In this document: positions 7,928 through 15,860 of the stretch, piece after piece
Position numbering within the stretch: the stretch's first letter is position 1
Layout of the letters: every line of letters begins with the position of its first letter
DNA from: Anaerolineae bacterium
GTDB lineage: Bacteria; Chloroflexota; Anaerolineae; JAADDB01
Direction: 5' to 3'
Assembly: GCA_015486895.1 (NCBI GenBank)
Contig: WFQT01000210.1
Location: forward strand, 1-18,570
Length of the DNA: 18,570 bases
Notes under the pieces: generated by a model
What the model saw: only the letters and a program-made list of their open reading frames with translations
Told to the model about the DNA's origin: nothing
Database searches by the model: none
Made by a program: the position numbers and the translations under genes

Positions 7928-8061
7928 CGTAACTGCTCAGCCTTGAGCAAATAGGACGCAGATAAAGCAGATTTAACGCTGATACCCGCAGGTAAAGCGA
8001 ATAAACCAGAAAGGATCGACGAAAATCAGCGTCCAATTGCTGGAGAGGCTGAGTAGTGACG
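7928..8061. mobile_element. Second inverted-repeat element (134 bp) flanked by T6
   Basis: Terminal arms CGTAACTGCTCAGCC (7928-7942) and GGCTGAGTAGTGACG (8047-8061) match at 13 of 15 positions when one is reverse-complemented. The flanks are TTTTTT on both sides (7922-7927 and 8062-8067). Inside, GGACGCAGAT near the left pairs with ATCAGCGTCC near the right (9 of 10). The interior has the GCAGAT/AACGCTGAT style of widespread bacterial palindromic repeats. The T6 flanks are low in complexity, so the target duplication is less certain than for the neighbouring element. Confidence 0.5.
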
Positions 8062-8086
8062 TTTTTTCTCTATTTTATGCAACCGG

Positions 8087-8092
8087 TATAAT
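8087..8092 (+). promoter_or_regulatory. Possible -10 box (TATAAT) upstream of the surface hydrolase gene
   Basis: TATAAT matches consensus but the -35 region at suitable spacing is only a T-rich stretch (TTTTCT at 8064-8069). It lies 84 bases before ATG 8176 and just after the inserted elements, so it could serve that gene. Evidence is the hexamer alone. Confidence 0.35.
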
Positions 8093-8175
8093 CCCTGGAG
8101 AGATTGTCTTGTAGAGAAAATAAGAATCTCATTGTGTAGATACGAAAAATACTGGAAAGGAGTTGCTAAAGGAGT

Positions 8176-11100
8176 ATGCCGGATAGCGTACAGCAGAATG
8201 AAACATGGTTCAGCAAGAAAAGCAACCAACTGCATGTTATTGCTTTGCTCTTGCTGCTTATTGCTTTGGTGATTGCTTTATTGGTTCCCCCTATTAGCCT
8301 TGGCCGCCGTGTTCAGGAAATTGGCTATGTTTCCATTGGGACAAGTGGGGGGGCTGTTGCCGTGAAGGACGGCACTCGGGTTGAGTTTCCTTCCCAGGGC
8401 ATTGCCGCGCCGTTTAAAGTCAAGCTGAATGTTATCAGCCAGGATCGTTTCCTGAATGGTAGTGCCGGTAAGCCATATCGAGTGGCTGCGGAGGCTTTAG
8501 CTAAAGATAACTTGGTCTCGGAAAGCCCTCTTTACGCGCTGAATGTACATGGTGAAATACCGCAGCTTTCTTACCTGATTATCCCCGTTGGAACAGATGT
8601 GCGCTCCCCCGAGACCATAGACTTGTATATGTGGGATGTTTCAGCTAACACATGGCACTGGTTGCCTAGCCATTTTGTGGCTGAGGATCACCAAGTGGAA
8701 GCAGTACTGCGCACGACACCGGCGAACTTCATGCTTATGCAAGCCTCGGCTGCGGGACGAAAGGCGGTGTATGTGGATCTACCCGCCGATGCATCGCTGC
8801 CCGCTACTGCCAAGAATAGTATTACTGACGTTAATGCTTTTGGCCTCTCGTTGGCCGGGAATGGTGCCATTACCGGGGGGGCTTTGCCCGCGTCGGGGAG
8901 TGGCGCTGGCTACCGGGTCTGGCCGGTCATTCGCAACTGGGACGACAATGGCCTGGTGCGCACGGATTTGGTTTATAACGTCATCACGCAAAAGGATTGG
9001 CAAGATGCTAATATTGAGGCTATTAGCAAGCTACTTACCGAAAATGGCTATCCTGGTGTTGTTATTGCTTACAAAGGTGTCGATCCAGATTTACGTCCTG
9101 ACTATGTCGCTTTCATCCGGCGGTTGGCAGAGCGGCTGCACAAGGAAGGTAAGCTCTTGGCTGTGCGGGTTGAGTCACCGCGACAGGTAGCTGCCGATCG
9201 TTGGGATACTGGTGGTTATAATTGGCGTGACTTAGGCGCCGCGGCGGACTTGCTGGAGATTCCGGCACCGATGGATCCAGAAGCTTATCACACAGATGGC
9301 ATGATTACTGCTTTGCTGCGCTGGAGCGTTGGCGAAGTCAACAGACGTAAGCTACTTATAGTGTTGCCGGCCATGAATGTGGAGAAAGCTGGTAACTACT
9401 TTCTGCCTTTGGACTATAGCGACGCCTTAGCCCTCCTGAGCGGTCACATCCAGCTCAAGGGAGGCGGAGTGGCACCAGGTAAAACAATTGAGGTCTCGCT
9501 GGCCGGCCGACGGCTTTCCTCGCCCTTGGACTTCGACGCGGACTTGCAACAATACAGTTATACTTACGTGGATGATAGTGGTCAGCAGCGAGGTGTTTGG
9601 TTGGAGGACGGGGATAGTTTGACCCACAAACTCAACTTGCTGCGCCGGTTTGGCATCAATAACGTAGGGGTGCGCAGCTTGATGACCTTTAATGTCAATC
9701 CGGCTACCTGGAATGTTTTGTACGGCTTTATCAAGGACAATCTGTCGCAGCCCGCTACCGGTAAGTATCTCCTCTCCTGGTCGGTGCAAAGCAATGGTAA
9801 GACACTAAGTAGTGGGACTTCGGGGCTGGCCCGGGCTGCTTATCAATGGAAAGCGCCGGAAAACGGCAGTTTGGTCATTAAAGCGGCTATCGTGGATAGT
9901 AACGGTGATAGTGTGCCGGTGGCAACGTTGGCTGTGGAGGTGGCAACGCCGGTGCCGTTAGCTACGGCGACCCCGACGCCTACCCCAACCCCGGAATTTG
10001 CATACGTTTCCTTCAATAACGATGTTAATATCCGAGAAGGACCTTCTATCAACTACCGCAAGATAGGACAGGCCAAGGCCGGGGACACGTATAAGGTCAT
10101 CGGTAAGAACAAAGAAGGCAGTTGGTGGCAGATCCAGTTCAATGACAAACCTGGCTGGGTGTTAGGAAAATTGGTCAAGGCAACTGGCCCCGTGAGTAGC
10201 GTCCAGGTGGCTAAGAATATACCACCGGAGCCGACGCCGATGCCGCGTGCTGTGGCGGCTGGATATTTTGACTATGGGGTTCAGGCACACATGGTGGATA
10301 ATGGCCAGGCACCGAAGGTGATGGAGATGACCCTTAGGATGGGTTTCCACTGGGTCAAACAGCAAGTAGAGTGGAAGCGTTACGAATCCAGCCATGGCCA
10401 CCGAGATTTCGGGCCGCTGGAGCCTGTTGTCCAGGCTGCCAACAATGCTGGTACTAAACTGTTATTAAGCGTGGTCTCTGCGCCGAATTGGGCCCGTCCT
10501 GGTGGTGACCTTAGCGTTGGCGGACCACCCAACAACCCGCAGGATTTAGCTGATTTCTTAGGTGCTTTGGCCGGCCATTACTGTGGCTCGTCGGTAAAAG
10601 CGATCGAGGTTTGGAACGAGCAAAATTTGCACTATGAATGGGGAAATCAACAGATTGATCCTGCTGCTTACATGGTTTTGCTGAAACCTGCATACAAGGC
10701 TATCAAGGCGGCTTGCCCCAGCATGGTGGTGGTCAGCGGCGCTTTGACGCCCACCGGCGCTCCGCCTCCGGCTGCTATGGATGATTTTACTTACCTGGCA
10801 GGGATGTATCGCAATGGTTTGCGCTACTATAGCGATGCCATTGGTGCTCACCCCAGTGGCTATAACGTGGCGCCTTGGGTTCGTGGTGGTGCAGCAGCAT
10901 GCCAGTTCATTACAGAGCAGCACTCCAGTTTCACCGGGCCATGTGATTCGCCGCACCATTCTTGGAGCTTCCGTTCTACCATGGAAGGGTATCGCAGCAT
11001 TATGCTAAAGTACGGCGATGGCGGCAAACGGATCTGGCCCACGGAGTTCGGCTGGGCGGCTGGCGGCGCTTTCGATAATCGTTATCTCTATGCTAATGAT

Positions 11101-11301
11101 AATACGTACCAGGAGCAGGCGGAGTGGACGGTGAAAGCGTATCAGATGATGCGCAACTGGGGTTTCGTGGGGCCTGCTTTCCTTTGGAATTTGAACTTCC
11201 GGGTGGTGGCTAATGGCACTGAGAAGGCACAGTGGGGTATTGTCGGGCCGAATTGGGACCCGTTGCCCACTTACAATGCTTTGGCGGGCATGCCGAAGTA
11301 A
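8176..11301 (+). CDS. Membrane-anchored surface protein: GH18-like domain, SH3b and GH-A hydrolase domain
   Basis: A 1041-residue protein with one N-terminal membrane helix (about 19-38), so most of it is probably outside the cell. A beta-rich region around 45-200 contains GGAVAVKDGTRVEFP. Residues about 249-515 resemble the YaaH/GH18 barrel, but the catalytic DxxDxDxE position reads PGVVIAYK (293-300), with all acids lost. A Pro/Thr linker (about 590-608) leads to an SH3b domain (about 610-675, NIREGPSINYRKIG...WWQI...GWV). After another Pro linker, residues about 693-1041 form a clan GH-A type barrel with VWNEQN (acid/base Glu 815) and PTEFGW (nucleophile Glu 957). The likely role is glycan binding and hydrolysis at the surface; the substrate is unknown. 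ATG 8176 is the first start after an in-frame stop, but its SD sites sit at awkward distances (AAGGAG at 1 or 13 bases). Confidence 0.8.
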   Translation: MPDSVQQNETWFSKKSNQLHVIALLLLLIALVIALLVPPISLGRRVQEIGYVSIGTSGGAVAVKDGTRVEFPSQGIAAPFKVKLNVISQDRFLNGSAGKPYRVAAEALAKDNLVSESPLYALNVHGEIPQLSYLIIPVGTDVRSPETIDLYMWDVSANTWHWLPSHFVAEDHQVEAVLRTTPANFMLMQASAAGRKAVYVDLPADASLPATAKNSITDVNAFGLSLAGNGAITGGALPASGSGAGYRVWPVIRNWDDNGLVRTDLVYNVITQKDWQDANIEAISKLLTENGYPGVVIAYKGVDPDLRPDYVAFIRRLAERLHKEGKLLAVRVESPRQVAADRWDTGGYNWRDLGAAADLLEIPAPMDPEAYHTDGMITALLRWSVGEVNRRKLLIVLPAMNVEKAGNYFLPLDYSDALALLSGHIQLKGGGVAPGKTIEVSLAGRRLSSPLDFDADLQQYSYTYVDDSGQQRGVWLEDGDSLTHKLNLLRRFGINNVGVRSLMTFNVNPATWNVLYGFIKDNLSQPATGKYLLSWSVQSNGKTLSSGTSGLARAAYQWKAPENGSLVIKAAIVDSNGDSVPVATLAVEVATPVPLATATPTPTPTPEFAYVSFNNDVNIREGPSINYRKIGQAKAGDTYKVIGKNKEGSWWQIQFNDKPGWVLGKLVKATGPVSSVQVAKNIPPEPTPMPRAVAAGYFDYGVQAHMVDNGQAPKVMEMTLRMGFHWVKQQVEWKRYESSHGHRDFGPLEPVVQAANNAGTKLLLSVVSAPNWARPGGDLSVGGPPNNPQDLADFLGALAGHYCGSSVKAIEVWNEQNLHYEWGNQQIDPAAYMVLLKPAYKAIKAACPSMVVVSGALTPTGAPPPAAMDDFTYLAGMYRNGLRYYSDAIGAHPSGYNVAPWVRGGAAACQFITEQHSSFTGPCDSPHHSWSFRSTMEGYRSIMLKYGDGGKRIWPTEFGWAAGGAFDNRYLYANDNTYQEQAEWTVKAYQMMRNWGFVGPAFLWNLNFRVVANGTEKAQWGIVGPNWDPLPTYNALAGMPK

Positions 11302-11336
11302 CAAGGACGCAGTCTGAAAAGTGACAGCGAGTTGAG

Positions 11337-11370
11337 GGGTAAGCCGGAAATTTCCGGCTTACCCTTTTTT
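11337..11370 (+). terminator. Strong rho-independent terminator after the hydrolase gene
   Basis: A perfect 28-base palindrome, with GGGTAAGCCGGAAA (11337-11350) pairing with TTTCCGGCTTACCC (11351-11364), followed by TTTTTT (11365-11370). It lies 36 bases after the stop codon. It separates the hydrolase gene from the ABC importer, so the two are probably not one transcript. Confidence 0.9.
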
Positions 11371-11519
11371 GGGTATAAGGGTAGAAGTGGCTGGTTGGTG
11401 ACGGCGATTATTGCCTTTAATACGGCCTTGGCAGGAATAAATACCCTCGCGAGCAATTTGCCGAAGTCTCGCAAGGCGGTTAAAATTGAAAGGTGGTGTT
11501 GTAGGCATTTCAGTTATCA

Positions 11520-11548
11520 TTGCTTAGAGTTACCCTTTGCTGTATGAT
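11520..11548 (+). promoter_or_regulatory. Probable promoter of the ABC importer genes
   Basis: TTGCTT (11520-11525), 17-base spacer, TATGAT (11543-11548). The predicted start near 11555 would leave only about 13 bases before ATG 11568, just enough to include GGAGG. The very short leader is a caution. The -35 is identical to that at 7616. Confidence 0.5.
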
Positions 11549-11567
11549 ACTGAAAAAGGAGGTGCAT

Positions 11568-13001
11568 ATGCCCTCGGCAAGGAGTTCACAGATCCACCTC
11601 TCCCGTCATGCTGCTGAGGATGGGGTACCCTTTTGGCAGGGCATTACGGTCATTCTTTCTGGTTTTCTGGTGGGACTGGTTTTTGCCGTATTGACCTGGA
11701 AGGGTGTTATTGGAGGCCCCAAGGGTTTCTTAGGTGGCAGTATTGGCCCCTTTCGTAAGATGACCGGCCTGGGCGGAGCCCTGTTTTTTTGGATTGTGGG
11801 GTTTATTGTGGCCATACTAGTCGGTGCTTACCTTTTCACCGTCATGAGTAAAGGCTACCGCCACAAGCATTGGGGAGAGACTTTCCAGGCGTATCTTTTT
11901 CTCTCGCCTGCCTTCTTTATCCTCTTAGCTTTTGGTTTCCTTCCTGTTCTGTATGCCTTTTACATCAGTTTACATCGCTGGCGAGTCACACCTGGACGTT
12001 ACTTAGGGGCTGGGAATTATACGCAGGCTATCGGCGATCCCATTTCGTTTTTTATCTTTTTATTTGGTGTAATTATTTTCCTGGCAGCCTGGTTATTATG
12101 GGAAGACTATATTCGGCCATCTAATTGTGATATCAGTGCCGGTCGAAAACTAACCATGCGTATCATACGCTGGTTGGCAATTTTAATAGGCCTATGGATT
12201 GCTGTTTACGGGCTGATAGGCATGGTGCACAGTGGGGACGAGAAGGTCTTTAACGGCTTTTTATACACAGTCTACTATTCCATCGGCACCATTCCATTAC
12301 AACTAGCCATTTCGTTAGTTCTTGCTTACATTCTCTTCCAAAAAATTAGGGGGCAGGAACTGTTCCGTATGCTCTTTTTCATGCCTTATATTGCTCCCTC
12401 CGTTGCCACTGCGGCGGTTTTTACAACCCTTTTCACTCCCCGCCCGGAAGGGTTGGTGAATCGCTTGATTACTACGATTGGCATCCCAGCGCAGAAATGG
12501 TTATTTGAAGCGTCTCCCATCAATGTCATCATTGCTAACATGTTTGGATTTCACTTGCCGGTCTGGCTTGGCGGTCCCAGTATGGCGATGGTTTCCATTA
12601 TTTTGTATAACACCTGGGTGTTCTTTGGCTACTACACAGTCATCTTTCTGGCTGGCCTGGGTAATGTTCCCAATACGTTATACGAGGCGGCAAAAATTGA
12701 TGGGGCCAATCAATGGGTGCTCTTTCGGAGAATCACGCTACCGCTCCTTTCGCCGACTACTTTTTTCCTTTCCATGATTGGCGTTATTGGCACCTTTAAG
12801 GCGTTTAATCATATTTACGTGATGCGTGTTCCGGCAGCGTTGGGTACTGTGGATACTGTTAGCATTGTCATTTTCGATCAGTTCTTTAATGCTACTCGTT
12901 ATGGTTACGCCTCGGCTATTGCCTTTGTGCTGTTTGCCGTGATCTTATTGTTGACCATTCTGCAGAACCGGGTCTTTGGCCGCAAGGTTTTTTATAGCTA
13001 A
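11568..13001 (+). CDS. Carbohydrate ABC transporter permease (MalF/UgpA type), extended
   Basis: Inner-membrane permease of a CUT1-type sugar importer. ATG 11568 (MPSARSSQ) is chosen because GGAGG ends 5 bases before it; a TTG 16 codons upstream is open but lacks this. The binding-protein-dependent permease core is clear, with the EAA loop YEAAKIDGANQWVLFRRITLPLL from residue 372. At 477 residues it is much longer than the usual 290-320. The excess is two N-terminal helices (about 24-46 and 70-95) before the usual first helix, plus an insertion of about 70 residues with two helices (about 153-222) between standard helices 1 and 2. MalF also has extra N-terminal helices, but I do not claim orthology. 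It acts with the second permease and the lipoprotein downstream; no ATPase gene is in the window. Confidence 0.9.
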   Translation: MPSARSSQIHLSRHAAEDGVPFWQGITVILSGFLVGLVFAVLTWKGVIGGPKGFLGGSIGPFRKMTGLGGALFFWIVGFIVAILVGAYLFTVMSKGYRHKHWGETFQAYLFLSPAFFILLAFGFLPVLYAFYISLHRWRVTPGRYLGAGNYTQAIGDPISFFIFLFGVIIFLAAWLLWEDYIRPSNCDISAGRKLTMRIIRWLAILIGLWIAVYGLIGMVHSGDEKVFNGFLYTVYYSIGTIPLQLAISLVLAYILFQKIRGQELFRMLFFMPYIAPSVATAAVFTTLFTPRPEGLVNRLITTIGIPAQKWLFEASPINVIIANMFGFHLPVWLGGPSMAMVSIILYNTWVFFGYYTVIFLAGLGNVPNTLYEAAKIDGANQWVLFRRITLPLLSPTTFFLSMIGVIGTFKAFNHIYVMRVPAALGTVDTVSIVIFDQFFNATRYGYASAIAFVLFAVILLLTILQNRVFGRKVFYS

Positions 13002-13132
13002 CTGGAGTTTGGCGAGGATGACGTTTTAGGGTCGACCTAACTGTCTTTACCATAGATTGCACGGATTGACACAGATTTTCCTTTGCTTTTCGACCCAAGT
13101 CTGTGAAGTCCTGAGTTTTTCTGTGGTTAAAG
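13001..13132. repeat. Copy 2 of the TACTGGAG repeat plus CCACGG-type imperfect palindrome
   Basis: The repeat begins on the last base of the permease stop codon: AACTGGAGTTTGGCGAGGAT (13001-13020). Bases 13002-13055 match the reverse complement of 16280-16333 at roughly 80% (GTAAAGAcAGTtAGGTCGA and so on), and the match resumes with AATCTGTGTcAATCCGTG on the far side of an 8-base difference. From CTTTACC near 13045 to GGTTAAAG near 13132 the segment is an imperfect inverted repeat. Confidence 0.6.
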
Positions 13133-13142
13133 TAAAAAACGC

Positions 13143-13335
13143 GGCATGGTTCATTTTGGATCGAAACAATCTTGATAAATAGGGTCGGAAAGAAGACCGT
13201 AGAATAATACGGAAAGGCACAGAAAAGGCTGAAGACAATAATTTTACGTGTAATTCTGTGTCATTCCGTGGCTTAGCCAGCCGCCATGACTCAGTAGCTT
13301 TGTCAAGATGGGGAATAGCTCTTTTGAACCATGCC
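13143..13335. mobile_element. MITE-like element, copy 2 (193 bp), between the two permease genes
   Basis: Ends GGCATGGTTCA (13143-13153) and TGAACCATGCC (13325-13335) are perfect inverted repeats. Flanks are AAAAACGC (13135-13142) and AAAAACGA (13336-13343), 7 of 8 identical, in keeping with an aged 8-bp target duplication. Inner arms ATCTTGATAAA (13169-13179) and TTTGTCAAGAT (13299-13309) pair at 10 of 11 Watson-Crick positions. About 40 bases at each end align with copy 1 (7741-7921), and the middle also keeps ACGGAAAG..CACAGAAAAGGCTGAA. Its insertion helps make the 375-base gap inside the importer gene set. No coding capacity. Confidence 0.75.
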
Positions 13336-13376
13336 AAAAACGATAGGGCCCAGTAGCTAAGAGTAAGGAGAGCAGG

Positions 13377-14228
13377 ATGACGACAGCGAACATCCGTCGA
13401 GAAAGCCTTAGAATGCGAGTCAATACTGTACGGTGGCTCATGTACTTGATCCTAATATTTGGGGCAGTAATTTCTCTCTTGCCCTTTTTATGGATGCTTT
13501 CTCTTTCTTTTATGACGGTAGGGGAAATGATGTTGCGCCGGGTATTACCCAGTCACATTAGCTTAGCCAATTACTTAGAAGCGTGGAATAACGCTAACTT
13601 TGGCCTTTACTTCCGCAATAGCGTTATTATGGCCCTGGTGACTGTTGCCGGGCAGTTGGTATTCTCTACGTTAGCTGCTTATGCGTTCGCCCGCATGAAG
13701 TTCTTCGGTAAAGATGTATTCTTCACTTTAGTCCTTTCGACTTTGATGATTCCGGAATCGGTAACTTTAATTCCAAACTTCCTGACGATCCGCTCGTTGG
13801 GATGGATCGACAAGTTGCCTGCCTTGACTGTGCCGTTTATGGCCAGTGCGTTTAACATTTTCTTGTTGCGGCAGTTTTTCGCCCAAATTCCCAGCGAGCT
13901 TTTCGATGCCGCTTTGATTGACGGTGCCGGACATTTTCTCTTTTTGTATGCTGTCGTATTGCCGTTGTCGAAGGCTGCGTTGTTAACGGTGACTATTTTT
14001 GCGTTCTTGGGCTCGTGGAATGCCCTGCAGTGGCCATTAATTGTGACTTTCCAAAAGACCTGGCGTCCTATTGCTGTAGGGTTGTATACGTTTATCACTG
14101 AAGCTGGCCCGGAATTACAGTTTATGATGGCGGGAGCAGCCATTTCTCTTATTCCAGTGTTGATCGTTTACTTCTTTGTGCAGAAACAGTTCACGGAAGG
14201 TATCGCCACGTCTGGCTTGAAGGGGTGA
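13377..14228 (+). CDS. Carbohydrate ABC transporter permease (MalG/UgpE type)
   Basis: Second inner-membrane permease of the CUT1-type importer, 283 residues with six predicted helices, normal length. The EAA loop FDAALIDGAGHFLFLYAVVLPL starts at residue 176. The C-terminal ending FVQKQFTEGIATSGLKG is typical of the MalG/UgpE branch, where the tail contacts the ATPase. AAGGAG lies upstream of ATG 13377. It forms the channel with the permease encoded at 11568-13001. A 375-base gap with a MITE and a repeat separates the two, so transcription across the gap may be altered. Substrate cannot be told from sequence; sugars or oligosaccharides are expected. Confidence 0.93.
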   Translation: MTTANIRRESLRMRVNTVRWLMYLILIFGAVISLLPFLWMLSLSFMTVGEMMLRRVLPSHISLANYLEAWNNANFGLYFRNSVIMALVTVAGQLVFSTLAAYAFARMKFFGKDVFFTLVLSTLMIPESVTLIPNFLTIRSLGWIDKLPALTVPFMASAFNIFLLRQFFAQIPSELFDAALIDGAGHFLFLYAVVLPLSKAALLTVTIFAFLGSWNALQWPLIVTFQKTWRPIAVGLYTFITEAGPELQFMMAGAAISLIPVLIVYFFVQKQFTEGIATSGLKG

Positions 14229-14247
14229 TCCTTTGTGAATGCCTTGA

Positions 14248-14258
14248 AAGGAGGTGAT
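14248..14258 (+). other. Orphan perfect Shine-Dalgarno sequence
   Basis: AAGGAGGTGAT is an 11-base complement to the usual 16S rRNA 3' tail, yet no ATG, GTG or TTG lies at a normal distance downstream with an open frame; a TGA follows at once. The real start of the next gene is at 14352 with its own site. It may be a relic of a lost gene or a ribosome-binding mRNA element. Confidence 0.5.
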
Positions 14259-14301
14259 TACTGAGAGCATTTTTATTGTCTTGTCGTGTTGAGTTTTCTG
14301 T

Positions 14302-14324
14302 TGTCAATGTAGTGAGCATTGACA
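14302..14324. promoter_or_regulatory. Inverted repeat, candidate operator upstream of the binding-protein gene
   Basis: TGTCAATG (14302-14309) and CATTGACA (14317-14324) are exact inverted repeats with a 7-base spacer, 28 bases before the start of the lipoprotein gene. The size fits a dimeric regulator site, but it could also be a small mRNA hairpin. No regulator gene is in the window. Confidence 0.4.
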
Positions 14325-14351
14325 CTATTTAATCCATTGGAGGAGATTCAA

Positions 14352-15743
14352 ATGAAAAGCAGGAAGTTCGCTATTTTTATGGGGCTGTTGTTGATTGTTG
14401 CCATGTTATTGGCTGCTTGTGGCCCGAAGGCTACGCCGGCACCGACAAAAGCGCCGGCACCGACGCAAGCGCCGGCGCCTACAAAAGCACCGTTGGATGC
14501 GATCAGCAAAATCGATCCGTCTAACCAAACAATAACCTATTGGTATCAGCACTCTCGAGCCCGGGAGAAGGGTCTACAAGGGATGATCAAGGACTTCAAT
14601 GAGTCCAATCCCTGGCACATCACGGTAAAAGGCGAGTATCAAGGCAGTTACAGTGATATCTACAAGAAGATGTTAGCTGCTATCGCCGCCGGTGAGATGC
14701 CTAATCTAGTAGTGGCTTATCAGAATCAGGCTGCTTCTTATGAACTGTCCGGAGCTTTAGTTGATGTGACCCCGTACATGAATAGCAAGAAGTATGGCTT
14801 GACTACGGATGTCCTGAATGATTACTTCCCCGCGTTCATCAATCAGGATATTAGCAAGCAATTCAAGGGTATGCGTATTGGTTTCCCGCCCAATCGCTCT
14901 GTGGAGATCATGTATTACAACATGGACTGGCTGAAGGAGCTTGGTTATGACAAGCCGCCGACCAGTTGGGATAAATGGGCTGAGGTAGTGTGTAAGGCCG
15001 CAAAGACTCCGTATTCCAAGGGCCCGGCTGATGCCAAGCCGTTGGGCTATGAGCTTTCCATCGACGCTTCTCGTTTTGCTTCTATGGTCTTCAGCCGTGG
15101 CGGTGATGTAATGAATGCCGATCAATCGGCTTATACCTACAATTCTCCGGAAGCAATTGCTGCTATGCAATTGCTGCAGGACCTGTCCAAGAAAGGGTGC
15201 ATTGGCGTGGTCACCGAGCGTTACGGTGATCAGTCTGACTTTGGTGTCGGTAAGTTACTCTTTACGATTGGCTCATCTTCCGGCTTGCCTTATTACAAGA
15301 AGGCCGTGGATTCGGGTGCCAAGTTCCAATGGGGTATTGCTCCATTGCCTCACACCACGAAGAACCCGGTAGTCAATATTTACGGCGCCAGCATTAGTAT
15401 TGTCAAGAGCACGCCGGAAAAGCAGTTGGCTTCGTGGCTCTTCTTGAAATGGTTCACGGAACCGAAGCAACAGGCTCGTTGGGTGCGCATCAGCAATTAC
15501 TTCCCAGTGCGCAAGTCCACAGCGGCGGAATTGGGTGATTTATTCAAGGAGCTGCCGCCATATAAGTCAGCTTTTGACTTGCTGCAGTACGGCAAGACGG
15601 AACCGCCTGTCGCCGGTTATGATGTCGCCCGCAACTATGTGGGGCAAGCTATGTCTGCCATTATGGATGGCGCCGACGTGAAATCTACCTTGGACGACTT
15701 GAATCAGAAGGCTAACGCTGCTTTGAAGGAAGCGCAACCGTAA
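14352..15743 (+). CDS. Carbohydrate ABC transporter substrate-binding lipoprotein
   Basis: Extracytoplasmic solute-binding protein of family 1 type that delivers sugar to the two permeases. Start ATG 14352 has GGAGGAG about 6 bases upstream; an in-frame ATG 11 codons earlier lacks this and would precede the basic signal n-region. The 463-residue product begins with a signal peptide and lipobox LAAC, Cys 23 being the lipidated residue. A flexible Ala/Pro/Thr/Lys linker follows (about 24-46; TPAPTKAPAPTQAP). The mature fold shows ITYWYQHSRAREKGLQGMI, YKKMLAAIAAGEMPNLVVAY, IMYYNMDWLKELGYDKPPTSW and a C-terminal ASWLFLKWFTEPKQQARW. All fit CUT1 binding proteins. The ligand is unknown. The gene ends just before a strong terminator. 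Confidence 0.94.
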   Translation: MKSRKFAIFMGLLLIVAMLLAACGPKATPAPTKAPAPTQAPAPTKAPLDAISKIDPSNQTITYWYQHSRAREKGLQGMIKDFNESNPWHITVKGEYQGSYSDIYKKMLAAIAAGEMPNLVVAYQNQAASYELSGALVDVTPYMNSKKYGLTTDVLNDYFPAFINQDISKQFKGMRIGFPPNRSVEIMYYNMDWLKELGYDKPPTSWDKWAEVVCKAAKTPYSKGPADAKPLGYELSIDASRFASMVFSRGGDVMNADQSAYTYNSPEAIAAMQLLQDLSKKGCIGVVTERYGDQSDFGVGKLLFTIGSSSGLPYYKKAVDSGAKFQWGIAPLPHTTKNPVVNIYGASISIVKSTPEKQLASWLFLKWFTEPKQQARWVRISNYFPVRKSTAAELGDLFKELPPYKSAFDLLQYGKTEPPVAGYDVARNYVGQAMSAIMDGADVKSTLDDLNQKANAALKEAQP

Positions 15744-15774
15744 AGCTTGTCGTTTCTCACAGAGGGTACCACTA

Positions 15775-15806
15775 GGGCGATCCCAGCTATGGGGTCGCCC
15801 TTTTTT
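15775..15806 (+). terminator. Rho-independent terminator of the ABC importer genes
   Basis: GGGCGATCCC (15775-15784) pairs with GGGGTCGCCC (15791-15800) with one G-U pair and a 6-base loop, followed by TTTTTT (15801-15806). It begins 32 bases after the binding-protein stop codon. Confidence 0.9.
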
Positions 15807-15860
15807 GCTGGGCATTGTCCTCTTTACTGGAGCCTGGCGAAAATCTATGGCTAAAACCAA

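Noticed and set aside
7848..8235. Reverse-strand open frames of 60-70 codons after nuoN
   Set aside because: They lie in the inserted palindromic elements and the start of the next gene. There is no ribosome-binding site or recognisable protein character.
11371..11519. Reverse-strand peptide frame (LRDFGKLLARVFIPAKAV) and a GCCTTG/CAAGGC stem upstream of the importer
   Set aside because: The frame has no start with a ribosome-binding site and runs into the terminator palindrome. The stem is short and bulged. I cannot support a gene or a named RNA.
13047..13441. Reverse-strand open frames of 65 and 96 codons between the permease genes
   Set aside because: They consist of MITE and CCACGG-type repeat sequence, a common source of false genes.
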